Assembly: GCF_002091635.1 (NCBI RefSeq)
Contig: NZ_BDAC01000001.1
Location: 372,001-436,000, forward strand
Reading direction: 5' to 3'
DNA: 64,000 nucleotides
Origin: Pseudomonas indica NBRC 103045
GTDB taxonomy: Bacteria; Pseudomonadota; Gammaproteobacteria; Pseudomonadales; Pseudomonadaceae
Positions 38,048-46,443 of this stretch are shown in pieces. Position numbers and translations under genes: made by a program. The notes beneath the pieces are model-generated. The model was not told the DNA's origin and ran no database searches. It saw only the letters and a list, made by a program, of their open reading frames with translations. The number at the start of each line of letters is the position of its first letter. The first letter of the stretch is position 1.

Positions 38048-38713
38048 TCAGAGCACCCGGCTTTCGAAACGCGACAACCCTACCAATTCCAACGCCAGGC
38101 TGTCCCCGGAATTCAGCGGGCCGACGCCCACCGGCGTGCCGGTCAGCACCACGTCGCCCGGTTGCAGGCTGAAATGGCCGCTGATGTGCTGAATCAGCGG
38201 CAGGATCGGGTTGAGCATGTCGCGGCTGTTGCCGTCCTGGCGGACTTCGCCGTTGATGGTCAGGCGGATGCCGATGTCGGTGGTGTCTTCCACCACGTCG
38301 CCCGGCACGAAGGGCGCCAGCACGCAGGCGCCGTCGAAGGACTTGGCGATTTCCCAGGGGTAGCCCTTTTCCTTCAGGCGCGCCTGGACGTCGCGCAGGG
38401 TCAGGTCCAGTGCCGGGGCGAAGCCGGAGATGGCGTCGAGGATTTCCTCGCGGCTCGGCTGGCGCGACAGCGGCTTGCCGATCAGCACGGCGATCTCCGC
38501 CTCGTAGTGCACGGCGCCACGGTCCGCCGGAATGGCGAAACCGCCTTCCAGCGGCACCGCGCAGCTACCCGGCTTGATGAACAGCAGCGGTTCGCTCGGC
38601 ACCGGGTTGTTCAGTTCCTTGGCGTGCTCGGCGTAGTTGCGGCCGATGCAGACGACCTTGCCCAGGGGGAAATGGATGGGGGTGCCGTCGATATACTGGT
38701 GCTGATAGCTCAT
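38048..38713 (-). CDS. Fumarylacetoacetate hydrolase (FAH) family protein
   Basis: 221 residues from the ATG at 38713. FAH-fold features: VVCIGRNYAEHAKELNNPVPSEPLLFIKPGSC, the metal ligands in VHYEAEIAVLIG (E-x-E) and the later Asp in FDGAC, and GDVVLTGTPVGVGPL. Small FAH proteins of this type include acylpyruvases and oxaloacetate decarboxylases. The exact substrate is uncertain. It lies downstream of the D-2-hydroxyglutarate dehydrogenase gene on the same strand, separated only by a dispersed repeat. Confidence 0.88.
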   Translation of the reverse strand: MSYQHQYIDGTPIHFPLGKVVCIGRNYAEHAKELNNPVPSEPLLFIKPGSCAVPLEGGFAIPADRGAVHYEAEIAVLIGKPLSRQPSREEILDAISGFAPALDLTLRDVQARLKEKGYPWEIAKSFDGACVLAPFVPGDVVEDTTDIGIRLTINGEVRQDGNSRDMLNPILPLIQHISGHFSLQPGDVVLTGTPVGVGPLNSGDSLALELVGLSRFESRVL

Positions 38714-38725
38714 AGGATTGCTCCG

Positions 38726-38792
38726 CAGCTGCAAGCCTCAAGCTGCAAGTGAACGCGTCATGCTTTTTCTTGCGGCTTGGAGCTTGCGGCTT
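38726..38792. repeat. Dispersed intergenic repeat, copy 1 (CAAGCTGCAAG family)
   Basis: Imperfect inverted repeat: left arm 38726-38749 with CAAGCTGCAAG units, right arm 38769-38792 with CTTGCGGCTTG units. It contains tgctttttcttgc (38761-38773), whose complement occurs exactly at 48019-48031 in copy 2. It fills the gap between the D2HGDH stop and the FAH start. Confidence 0.75.
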
Positions 38793-40183
38793 TAGTTAAA
38801 GATCTTGCCGGGGTTCATGATGCCGTTCGGGTCGAACGCCGCCTTCACCGCCTTCATGTAGGCGATCTCGGCCGGCGAACGGCTGTACTCCAGGTAGTCG
38901 CGCTTGGTCATGCCGACGCCATGCTCGGCGCTGATCGAGCCGTTGTACTTCTGCACGGTCTCGAACACCCACTTGTTCACTGTGGCGCACTTGGTGAAGA
39001 ACTCTTCCTTGCTCAGGCTTTCCGGCTTGAGGATGTTCAGGTGCAGGTTGCCGTCGCCGATGTGACCGTACCAGAGCACCTCGAAGTCCGGGTAGTTCTG
39101 GCTGACGATAGCGTCAATGTCGGCGAGGAACGCCGGAACGCGGGACACGGTGACAGAGATGTCGTTCTTGTACGGCGTCCAGTGAGAGATGGTCTCGGAG
39201 ATGAACTCACGCAGCTTCCACAGGTTCTTCAGCTGCTGCTCGCTCTGGCTCATCACGCCGTCGATCACCCAGCCTTGCTCGACGCAATGCTCGAAAGTGG
39301 CCAGGGCCTGCTCGGCACGCTCCTCGGTGGTGGCTTCGAATTCCAGCAGCGCGTAGAACGGCGCGCGGGTCTCGAAGGGCGCCGGCACATCGCCGCGCTC
39401 GAGGATCTTGTCCAGGCACTTGTCGGAGAAGAATTCGAAGGCGGTCAGGTCCATCTTGTCCTGGAAGGCGTGCAGGACCGGCATGATGGAGTCGAAGTCC
39501 GGTGTGCCGAGGACCATCGCGGTGAGGTTGGTGGGCTGGCGCTCCAGACGCATGGTGGCCTCGACCACGAAGCCCAGGGTGCCCTCGGCGCCGATGAAGA
39601 GCTGGCGCAGGTCGTAGCCGGTGGCGTTCTTGATCAGGTCCTTGTTCAGCTCCAGCAGGTCGCCCTTGCCGGTGACCACCTTGAGACCGGCCACCCAGTT
39701 ACGGGTCATGCCGTAGCGAATCACCTTGATCCCGCCGGCATTGGTGCCGATGTTGCCGCCAATCTGGCTGGAACCGGCGGAGGCGAAGTCCACCGGATAA
39801 TAGAGCCCCTTGTCTTCGGCGAACTGCTGCAACTGGGCGGTGATCACGCCCGGCTGGCAGACCACGGTGCGGTCCGTGACGTTGAAGTCGAGGATGCGGT
39901 TCATGTAGTCGAAGGCCACCACCACTTCGCCATTGGCGGCGACGGCGGCGGCGGACAGGCCGGTACGGCCGCCGGAGGGCACCAGGGCGACCTTCTTCTC
40001 ATTGGCCCAGCGCACGATCGCCTGGACTTCCTCGATGGTCTTCGGGAAGGCGATCGCCAACGGAGCGGGGGCGAAATGCTTGGTCCAATCCTTGCCATAA
40101 GCGCTCAGGGAATCGGCGTCAGTCAGGACTTTGCCTGGCTCGACCAGGGTTTTCAGCTCTTCGATCAAAGCGGTATCGGTCAT
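38792..40183 (-). CDS. D-2-hydroxyglutarate dehydrogenase (FAD-linked oxidase)
   Basis: 463 residues from the ATG at 40183; an ATG 24 bp upstream is possible, but GAGAG at good spacing favours 40183. FAD-binding type 4 domain (ALVPSGGRTGLSAAAVA, ASAGSSQIGGNIGTNAGGIKVIRYG) followed by the FAD-oxidase C domain (WYGHIGDGNLHLNI, SISAEHGVGMTKRDYL). In pseudomonads this enzyme oxidises the D-2-hydroxyglutarate produced by SerA to 2-oxoglutarate, which pulls the unfavourable first step of serine synthesis. It is divergent from serA, exactly as that role requires. Confidence 0.9.
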   Translation of the reverse strand: MTDTALIEELKTLVEPGKVLTDADSLSAYGKDWTKHFAPAPLAIAFPKTIEEVQAIVRWANEKKVALVPSGGRTGLSAAAVAANGEVVVAFDYMNRILDFNVTDRTVVCQPGVITAQLQQFAEDKGLYYPVDFASAGSSQIGGNIGTNAGGIKVIRYGMTRNWVAGLKVVTGKGDLLELNKDLIKNATGYDLRQLFIGAEGTLGFVVEATMRLERQPTNLTAMVLGTPDFDSIMPVLHAFQDKMDLTAFEFFSDKCLDKILERGDVPAPFETRAPFYALLEFEATTEERAEQALATFEHCVEQGWVIDGVMSQSEQQLKNLWKLREFISETISHWTPYKNDISVTVSRVPAFLADIDAIVSQNYPDFEVLWYGHIGDGNLHLNILKPESLSKEEFFTKCATVNKWVFETVQKYNGSISAEHGVGMTKRDYLEYSRSPAEIAYMKAVKAAFDPNGIMNPGKIFN

Positions 40184-40382
40184 CTGCGGAACTCTCGGAT
40201 CATTCATGGTCGCCCTGAGAACGATTCAGGTCGCAACCGAGCAAGGAAAAGGGAGAACATGCTAGCATACGCCCCCCGTGGATCGCGCCCCTCAGCCGAT
40301 TTCGGGCACCGGCATCCGCCGGTTCGCCAGCGCCACCGCTGGCCGTTTCCCTGAACATTTCACCGGGATCACAGGTACGCAG

Positions 40383-41612
40383 ATGAGCAAGACCTCTCTC
40401 GACAAGAGCAAGATCAAGTTCCTTCTCCTGGAAGGCGTCCATCAAACCGCCGTGGACACCATCAAGGCAGCCGGTTACAGCAACATCGAGTATTTCACCG
40501 GTTCGCTGCCGGAAGACCAGCTCAAGGAGAAGATCGCCGATGCTCACTTCATCGGCATTCGCTCGCGCACCCACCTGACCGAGGAAATCTTCGACCACGC
40601 GAAGAAACTGGTCGCCGTCGGCTGTTTCTGCATCGGTACCAACCAGGTCAACCTGGAAGCCGCCCGCGAACGCGGCATCGCGGTGTTCAACGCGCCCTAT
40701 TCGAATACCCGCTCGGTGGCCGAGCTGGTACTGGCCGAAGCCATCCTGCTGCTGCGCGGCATCCCGGAGAAGAACGCGTCCTGCCACCGCGGCGGCTGGA
40801 TCAAGAGCGCGGCCAACTCCTTCGAAATCCGCGGCAAGAAGCTCGGCATCGTCGGCTACGGCTCCATCGGCACCCAGCTCTCCGTGCTGGCCGAGGGACT
40901 GGGCATGCAGGTGTATTTCTACGACGTGGTGACCAAGCTGCCGCTGGGTAATGCCCAGCAGATCGGTTCGCTGCACGAACTGCTCGGCATGGCCGACATC
41001 GTCACCCTGCACGTGCCGGAAACGCCCGCCACCAAGTGGATGATCGGCGAGAAGGAAATCCGCGCCATGAAGAAGGGCGGCATCCTGATCAACGCCGCCC
41101 GCGGCACCGTGGTGGACCTGGAGGCCCTGGCCGCCGCGATCAAGGACAAGCACCTGATCGGCGCCGCCATCGACGTGTTCCCGGTGGAGCCGCGCTCCAA
41201 CGACGAGGAGTTCGTCAGCCCGCTGCGTGGCCTGGACAACGTGATCCTGACCCCGCACATCGGCGGCTCAACGGCCGAAGCACAGGCCAACATCGGCCTG
41301 GAAGTGGCGGAAAAGCTGGTCAAGTACAGCGACAACGGTACCTCGGTCTCCTCCGTCAACTTCCCGGAAGTGGCCCTGCCGTCGCACCCGGGCAAGCATC
41401 GTCTGCTGCACATCCACGAGAACGTGCCGGGCGTGATGAGCGAGATCAACAAGGTCTTCTCGGACAACGGCATCAACATTTCCGGCCAGTACCTGCAGAC
41501 CAACGAGAAGGTCGGTTACGTGGTCATCGATATCGATGCCGAGTACTCGGACCTGGCACTGGAAAAGCTGCAGCAGGTGCGCGGTACCATCCGCAGTCGC
41601 GTGCTGTTCTGA
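40383..41612 (+). CDS. serA: D-3-phosphoglycerate dehydrogenase
   Basis: 409 residues from the ATG at 40383, the standard length. Rossmann motif GIVGYGSIGTQLSVLAEGLGM, catalytic Arg in NAARGTVVD, Glu in FPVEPRSNDEEF and His in TPHIGGSTAEAQ. The C-terminal ACT domain (HENVPGVMSEINKVFSDNGINISGQY) binds serine for feedback inhibition. It makes 3-phosphohydroxypyruvate and can reduce 2-oxoglutarate to D-2-hydroxyglutarate. A strong intrinsic terminator follows. Confidence 0.97.
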   Translation: MSKTSLDKSKIKFLLLEGVHQTAVDTIKAAGYSNIEYFTGSLPEDQLKEKIADAHFIGIRSRTHLTEEIFDHAKKLVAVGCFCIGTNQVNLEAARERGIAVFNAPYSNTRSVAELVLAEAILLLRGIPEKNASCHRGGWIKSAANSFEIRGKKLGIVGYGSIGTQLSVLAEGLGMQVYFYDVVTKLPLGNAQQIGSLHELLGMADIVTLHVPETPATKWMIGEKEIRAMKKGGILINAARGTVVDLEALAAAIKDKHLIGAAIDVFPVEPRSNDEEFVSPLRGLDNVILTPHIGGSTAEAQANIGLEVAEKLVKYSDNGTSVSSVNFPEVALPSHPGKHRLLHIHENVPGVMSEINKVFSDNGINISGQYLQTNEKVGYVVIDIDAEYSDLALEKLQQVRGTIRSRVLF

Positions 41613-41634
41613 GTTGCAAAGCGCAGTAAAAGCA

Positions 41635-41657
41635 GGGAGGCCTCGGCCTCCCTTTTT
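41635..41657 (+). terminator. Rho-independent terminator of serA
   Basis: GGGAGGCC, a 2-nt loop and GGCCTCCC followed by five T. It begins 22 nt after the serA stop. Confidence 0.9.
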
Positions 41658-41671
41658 CTTTCAGGCCGATT

Positions 41672-42514
41672 TCACGTCACGGCCACCCGTGCTTCGGGTA
41701 CGGCGACCGTCACGCCTTGGCGCATCGGCGCGTTCGGATTCTTCAGGGCGTACAGGTAACAGTCGGCCATGCTGTGGTTGTCTTCGATGCTGGCGTAACT
41801 GGCGGTGAAGGTGACCGCCAGGCCGATGTGCTGGTAGAGCCAGCCCCCGGTCACGCCGGGCGGCACTTCGGGCACCACGTCGCTGTCGTTGACGACCCGG
41901 TAGGTCGGCACGTTGAGCCCGTTGTAGCTGTCGGCGAAGCTCGGCGCGGCCAGGCGCGGGCTGGCGAAGTTGTAGTGTTGCAACGGCAGGTCCGGGTAGC
42001 GCTCGCGCAGGTCGAGCACCGCCAGGCTCGACAGTGCACAGCCCAGGCTGTGCCCGCATGACCACAGTTGGCCGCCCGGCTGCAGGCTGTCCACCGCTTG
42101 CAAGGCCAGGTCGCGCAGGGAGCCATACAGCTTGAGGAAGCCGGCATGCACCGAGCCGAGGCCGGGTTGCCAGGGATAGGTCTGCTGGTCCGCATCTAGG
42201 TCGTCCAGCCAGTCCTGCACCGACTCGGTTCCACGGAACACCAGATAGACCTCGCCCTGCGGGTCGCGGGCAGCGAAACCGAACGGCTCGGATTCGTTGA
42301 GGAAGTGCAGTTCGCTGAGAATGCTCCAGATCGGCGCCGAGAAGCGCCAGCCGCCCATATCCGGCGTCTGCCAGGTGAAGTCCTGGGGCCGGCGCGGTTT
42401 GCCCTGCGTCTGCCACTGGGTGTACTGGTCGTAGGCGGACTCCACCAGGTTGGCGCACAACAACGCCTGTGGCAGAGAGAAGCCTTGGGGGAAGTAGAGG
42501 GGAAGACTGGACAT
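41672..42514 (-). CDS. Class 3 lipase family protein
   Basis: 280 residues, no evident signal peptide. Lipase_3 features: the FRGTESVQDWLDDLD region, VHAGFLKLYGSL, the nucleophile elbow CGHSLGCALSSLAVLDL, then NFASPRLAAPSFAD and the acid/His region VVNDSDVVPEVPP ... IEDNHSMADCYLYAL. The catalytic triad is Ser (GHSLG), Asp (NDSD) and His (DNHSM). The substrate and location are not known. It is convergent with serA beyond its terminator. Confidence 0.9.
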   Translation of the reverse strand: MSSLPLYFPQGFSLPQALLCANLVESAYDQYTQWQTQGKPRRPQDFTWQTPDMGGWRFSAPIWSILSELHFLNESEPFGFAARDPQGEVYLVFRGTESVQDWLDDLDADQQTYPWQPGLGSVHAGFLKLYGSLRDLALQAVDSLQPGGQLWSCGHSLGCALSSLAVLDLRERYPDLPLQHYNFASPRLAAPSFADSYNGLNVPTYRVVNDSDVVPEVPPGVTGGWLYQHIGLAVTFTASYASIEDNHSMADCYLYALKNPNAPMRQGVTVAVPEARVAVT

Positions 42515-42618
42515 CAGGGCCTCCTTGCCTATGTGGACTGTGCTTCCCCACTCTAGTCGATCGCTATGAATCCTGCTCGCTCGGGAGGAAACCGCCGACG
42601 ACAGGTTCGCTCGCCGCT

Positions 42619-43026
42619 CTAGCGGCGGTATTCCCCGGCCGCTTCGGGCTGGTATTCGACATCCAGCAGGGTCAGCCGCAGCGGCTTGCCAGACGGTGTC
42701 GGCCAGTCGATGTGCTGGCCCACGGACAGGCCGAGCAACGCGCAGCCCACCGGCGCGAGGATGGAGACGGTGCCTTCGGCGCCGGCTTCCTGCGGATAGA
42801 CCAGGGTCAGGTGGTATTCCTTGCCACTGTTGTCGTCGCGGCAGTGAACGCGCGAATTCATCGTCACCACGCCCGGCGGCACCTCGTCATGCCCGACCAC
42901 CTGGGCCCGCGCCAGCTCCTGCTCCAACGCCTGGGCTGCGGGGCCGTATTCCTCCAGGCCATCGAGCAGCTTTTCCAGGCGTTGCAGATCGAGGCGGGTA
43001 ATGGTGATCGACGGTGTACTGGTCAT
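42619..43026 (-). CDS. rnk: Nucleoside diphosphate kinase regulator (GreA-like C domain)
   Basis: 135 residues from the ATG at 43026. An N-terminal short coiled coil (RLDLQRLEKLLDGL) is followed by the GreA/GreB C-terminal domain (VVTMNSRVHCRDDNSGKEYHLTLVYPQEA, SILAPVGCALLGLSVGQHIDW). Rnk binds RNA polymerase and influences NTP pools and, in P. aeruginosa, alginate-related regulation. It occupies its usual place near cyaY. Confidence 0.93.
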   Translation of the reverse strand: MTSTPSITITRLDLQRLEKLLDGLEEYGPAAQALEQELARAQVVGHDEVPPGVVTMNSRVHCRDDNSGKEYHLTLVYPQEAGAEGTVSILAPVGCALLGLSVGQHIDWPTPSGKPLRLTLLDVEYQPEAAGEYRR

Positions 43027-43277
43027 GACGAACGCGGCTCTCCTGAGTTGTACCGGGCGAAAGCTTTCCCGCCGGGACGGGCCGGAAAGCGAAAACACAT
43101 AAAGTTGGATATCGGGTCGCGGGATCGCGGCGACGTGACGGATCGGAAAAGGCGCGGCCCGTTCGAGTGGGTCAGCACGCAGACCGGGGCTCTTGCGCAC
43201 CCGGGACACCGATCGTGACGGGCGCAGGCCCTTGAGCGGACCCTAACACAGCAGTGCAAATAAGCAAGACCACCCGG

Positions 43278-43499
43278 TCAGTGGGGAAAAGGTGCCAGGC
43301 GGGCATGGGCCTGGGCGCAGATTTCCCGGCGTCGCACGTTGTCGGCCCGACCCCACTCGAGGATTTCTTCCAGCGTGCGACCGCACCCGAGGCAGACATC
43401 CCGGGTATCGAGACAACAGACCCGCCGGCACGGCGAAGCGATCGTCTCCTCCCCGGTTTCGACGGCCGCCTCAGAGGTCTTCGAACTCGAGTCCTTCAC
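43278..43499 (-). CDS. DUF1289 cysteine-rich small protein
   Basis: 73 residues. SPCRRVCCLDTRDVCLGCGRTLEEILEW matches DUF1289 (YdhL-like), whose conserved cysteines are thought to bind Fe-S or zinc. It overlaps the end of cyaY by 29 bp, so translational coupling is likely. The pairing with frataxin would fit an Fe-S link, but this is inference. Confidence 0.88.
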   Translation of the reverse strand: MKDSSSKTSEAAVETGEETIASPCRRVCCLDTRDVCLGCGRTLEEILEWGRADNVRRREICAQAHARLAPFPH

Positions 43500-43803
43500 C
43501 GATCTGCTCCCGGGTCACCCGCTCCATCAGCTCGCCCAGCGGCTCCTCGCTGGTATCGCAGATCCAGCGGCCGCTGTCCGGATCGTAATCGAAATGGAAG
43601 CCGCCGGAACGCGCCGCCACCCATAGCTGGCGCAGGGCCGGCTGGCGACTGAGGATCACTTGACTGCCGTTCTCGAAGCGGACGGTGAGTACGCCCGCCG
43701 AGTTTTCCAGGTCGACATCCAGGTCGCTGCTATCGAACACATCCTCCACTGCCTCCTGGGCGGCATCGACCAGATCGTGGAAGCGGGCTTCGCTAAGGGT
43801 CAT
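43471..43803 (-). CDS. cyaY: Frataxin-like iron donor/regulator CyaY
   Basis: 110 residues, the family's usual length. Frataxin fold: acidic helix 1 ARFHDLVDAAQEAVEDVFD (iron-binding ridge), then VLTVRFENGSQVILSRQPALRQLWVAARSGGFHFDYD. It regulates Fe-S cluster assembly on IscS/IscU. Its start overlaps the stop of the upstream AraC gene by 4 bp. Confidence 0.96.
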   Translation of the reverse strand: MTLSEARFHDLVDAAQEAVEDVFDSSDLDVDLENSAGVLTVRFENGSQVILSRQPALRQLWVAARSGGFHFDYDPDSGRWICDTSEEPLGELMERVTREQIGEGLEFEDL

Positions 43804-44858
43804 GGGGCGGGGTCCTCGGAAATGAGTGAAAGATGCCGACGGTACTCGCCGGGGCTCTGTCCGGTCCAGCGGCGGAACGCACGGGCCAGCGAACCGGGCT
43901 CGCTGAAACCAACGAGAAAGGCGATGTCGGCCAGCTCCAGCGCCGGGTCGCGCAGATAATGCAGCACCAGTTGCTGGCGCGTTTCATCCACCAGTTGGCT
44001 GAAGGATAACCCGGCTTCGCGCAGACGCCGTTGCAAAGTGCGGGCGCTGAGCGCCAGCGCCTGGGCCAGCCGCTCCAGATCGGCACCCTGTTCCGGAAGC
44101 TGGCGGGCCAGTTCCAGGCGGGCGCGATCCAGCACATGCGGCCCCTGGCGCAGCTCGCCGAGCAGGCGATCGGCATAGGCGTCGAGCATCCGCCGCACCT
44201 GGGCATCCGCCTGGCCGAGCGGCGTGGCGAGCAGGCGCTTGGGGAACACCAGGGCGTTATCGACCTGATCGAACAGCACCGGGCAGCGAAAAATCCGTTG
44301 GTGCTCGCCGATATCGGGCGGGGCCGGATGCTGGAAGCGGACCTCGGTGGGCGGAATGTCCAGGCCACTGACCCAACGGCCGAAGGTGGTCCAGCCGGCC
44401 AGGGTCTCCTCACTGATCTGCCGTTGCTGCTGCGGCAGCAACGGCTCCCAGCTGTGCGCCACCTGGGGCTCCAGTCCGGCCCGCGGCGGCTCGTCGGCCA
44501 GCCCGACACGGCCGAGATTGCCCACCAGCGAGGCATAGCGCGCCTGCCGGTGCAACGCATCGGCCAGGGTCGCGCAACTCATCACCAGATAACCGAGCAC
44601 GCCGTAGTAACCGGGTCGCACCGCCTCACCCAGGTGCAGGCCGAGATCCGGGTCGCCGGTCAGTTCGACGGCCTGGCCGAGCAGCTCCAGGTAGGCACTG
44701 GCGGCGATACGCTGGTCGCGCTGGGCGAGGATTGTCACAGGCAACTGGACGCGAGCGAGGAAAGCCGCCGGCTCGACGCCCCGGCGTTGCAGAAAATCCA
44801 CCAATCCCTGCAGATAAGCCACCGACACCGAACTGGCCAGCGGTTCGGCAATCTCCAT
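43800..44858 (-). CDS. AraC-family transcriptional regulator (arabinose-binding-domain type)
   Basis: 352 residues from the ATG at 44858, which has GGGAGG before it; the frame continues upstream without a better site. The N domain follows the OruR/ArgR-like pattern (GDPDLGLHLGEAVRPGYYGVLGYLVMSCATLADAL). The C-terminal double HTH is at about residues 245-345 (ADLERLAQALALSARTLQRRL; LADIAFLVGFSEPGSLARAFRRWTG). It sits between cyaY and lppL, a junction that is normally direct in Pseudomonas, so it looks like an insertion. It is coupled to cyaY by a 4-bp overlap. Confidence 0.9.
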   Translation of the reverse strand: MEIAEPLASSVSVAYLQGLVDFLQRRGVEPAAFLARVQLPVTILAQRDQRIAASAYLELLGQAVELTGDPDLGLHLGEAVRPGYYGVLGYLVMSCATLADALHRQARYASLVGNLGRVGLADEPPRAGLEPQVAHSWEPLLPQQQRQISEETLAGWTTFGRWVSGLDIPPTEVRFQHPAPPDIGEHQRIFRCPVLFDQVDNALVFPKRLLATPLGQADAQVRRMLDAYADRLLGELRQGPHVLDRARLELARQLPEQGADLERLAQALALSARTLQRRLREAGLSFSQLVDETRQQLVLHYLRDPALELADIAFLVGFSEPGSLARAFRRWTGQSPGEYRRHLSLISEDPAP

Positions 44859-44949
44859 CGAGCCTCCCGTCCTCACGATCCCACCATCCAGTACACCCCC
44901 ACCGCGCCAACCGGGCAACCCGGCGGCGCCCCACGCTCAGCTGGAAGCC

Positions 44950-44971
44950 GCGCCGGGCGGGAGCCCGGCGC
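44950..44971. repeat. Inverted repeat in the AraC-lppL intergenic region
   Basis: GCGCCGGGC, a 4-nt gap and GCCCGGCGC, perfect 9-bp arms. It lies just upstream of the lppL promoter between divergent genes and may be an operator or a structural hairpin. Confidence 0.4.
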
Positions 44972-44972
44972 A

Positions 44973-45001
44973 TAGGCAAGGCGCCGGGGGGCCGGTATAC
45001 T
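44973..45001 (+). promoter_or_regulatory. Sigma-70 promoter of the lppL-lysA-dapF operon
   Basis: TAGGCA, a 17-bp spacer and TATACT; the -10 ends 34 nt before the lppL ATG. Confidence 0.5.
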
Positions 45002-45035
45002 CCGGCCCAATTCACGCTTTTACAAGGATTTCGCC

Positions 45036-45176
45036 ATGAAGCGCCTGCTGCTTCCCTTCCTCGCGCTCGTCATCCTCGGCGCCGGCCTCACCGGCTGCGG
45101 CCAGAAAGGCCCGCTCTACCACCCGGACGATGAAAAAGCCGCCAAAGAACACAGCAAAGACCGTTACGAATTCTAA
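45036..45176 (+). CDS. lppL: Small lipoprotein LppL
   Basis: 46 codons before the stop. A basic start ([17 protein letters not shown]) leads to the lipobox LTGC with Cys21, then [11 protein letters not shown] and a charged tail. This is the small lipoprotein that precedes lysA in Pseudomonas (LptM/YifL-like; YifL/LptM assists LptD maturation in enterobacteria). lysA follows 9 bp later behind an AAGGAGG. Confidence 0.92.
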   Translation: MKRLLLPFLALVILGAGLTGCGQKGPLYHPDDEKAAKEHSKDRYEF

Positions 45177-45185
45177 GGAGGCGTC

Positions 45186-46433
45186 ATGCAAGCCTTCACC
45201 TATCGCGACGGTCGGCTGTTTGCGGAGGACGTAGCGCTGTCCGCCATCGCCGAGCGCTTCGGCACCCCGACGTACGTTTATTCGCGTGCCCACATCGAGG
45301 TCCAGTACCACGCCTATGCCGATGCCCTGGCCGGCATGCCGCACCTGGTCTGCTTCGCCGTCAAGGCAAACTCCAATCTGGGCGTGCTGAATGTCCTCGC
45401 GCGCCTCGGCGCGGGCTTCGATATCGTTTCCCGTGGCGAACTGGAACGCGTCCTGGCCGCTGGCGGCGCGCCGGACAAGATCGTCTTCTCCGGCGTCGGC
45501 AAGAGCCGCGAGGACATGCGCCGCGCCCTGGAAGTCGGCGTGCATTGCTTCAACGTCGAATCCACCGAGGAGCTGGAGCGCCTGCAACGGGTCGCCGCCG
45601 ACATGGGCACCACCGCATCCATCTCGCTGCGGGTCAATCCGGATGTGGATGCCGGTACCCACCCCTACATTTCCACCGGCCTCAAGGAAAACAAGTTCGG
45701 CATCGATATCGAGCAGGCCGAGGCGGTCTACGCCCGTGCCGCCGCACTGCCGAACCTGCGCATCCTCGGCGTCGATTGCCACATCGGTTCGCAGCTCACC
45801 AGCCTGCCGCCGTTCCTCGATGCACTGGATCGCTTGCTGGTCCTCGTCGATCGCCTCGCCGCGCGCGGCATCCAGATCCGCCACCTGGATCTCGGCGGCG
45901 GCCTGGGCGTGCGCTACAAGGATGAAGAGCCGCCATTGGCCGGCGACTACATCGCCGCTGTGCGCGAGCGCATCAAGGGCCGCGACCTTGCCCTGGTGTT
46001 CGAGCCCGGCCGCTTCATCGTGGCCAACGCCGGCGTGCTGTTGACCCGTGTCGAGTACCTCAAGCACACCGAACACAAGGATTTCGCCATCATCGATGCG
46101 GCGATGAACGACCTGATCCGCCCGGCCCTCTACCAGGCCTGGATGGATGTGTCCGCCGTGCAGCCGCGCGAGGGCGAATCGCGCCGCTACGATCTGGTCG
46201 GACCGATCTGCGAGACCGGCGACTTCCTCGCCAAGGATCGCGAACTGGCCCTGGCCGAAGGCGACCTGCTGGCCGTTCGCTCGGCCGGCGCCTATGGTTT
46301 CGTCATGAGTTCGAACTACAACACCCGCGGCCGCGCTGCCGAGGTGATGGTCGACGGTGCGCAGGTCTTCGAAGTCCGTCGCCGCGAAACCCTCGAGGAA
46401 CTCTACGCCGGCGAAAGCCTGCTTCCGCAGTGA
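45186..46433 (+). CDS. lysA: Diaminopimelate decarboxylase
   Basis: 415 residues. Fold type III PLP enzyme with the Schiff-base lysine K60 in [14 protein letters not shown], the glycine-rich phosphate loop [22 protein letters not shown] and the second active-site motif [14 protein letters not shown]. It makes L-lysine from meso-diaminopimelate, the last lysine step. It is co-transcribed with lppL and dapF. Confidence 0.97.
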   Translation: MQAFTYRDGRLFAEDVALSAIAERFGTPTYVYSRAHIEVQYHAYADALAGMPHLVCFAVKANSNLGVLNVLARLGAGFDIVSRGELERVLAAGGAPDKIVFSGVGKSREDMRRALEVGVHCFNVESTEELERLQRVAADMGTTASISLRVNPDVDAGTHPYISTGLKENKFGIDIEQAEAVYARAAALPNLRILGVDCHIGSQLTSLPPFLDALDRLLVLVDRLAARGIQIRHLDLGGGLGVRYKDEEPPLAGDYIAAVRERIKGRDLALVFEPGRFIVANAGVLLTRVEYLKHTEHKDFAIIDAAMNDLIRPALYQAWMDVSAVQPREGESRRYDLVGPICETGDFLAKDRELALAEGDLLAVRSAGAYGFVMSSNYNTRGRAAEVMVDGAQVFEVRRRETLEELYAGESLLPQ

Positions 46434-46443
46434 GGCCGCAACC

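Noticed and set aside
38777-40354. 525-codon plus-strand frame over D2HGDH
   Set aside because: Shadow of the FAD enzyme with no recognisable domain and no ribosome binding site.
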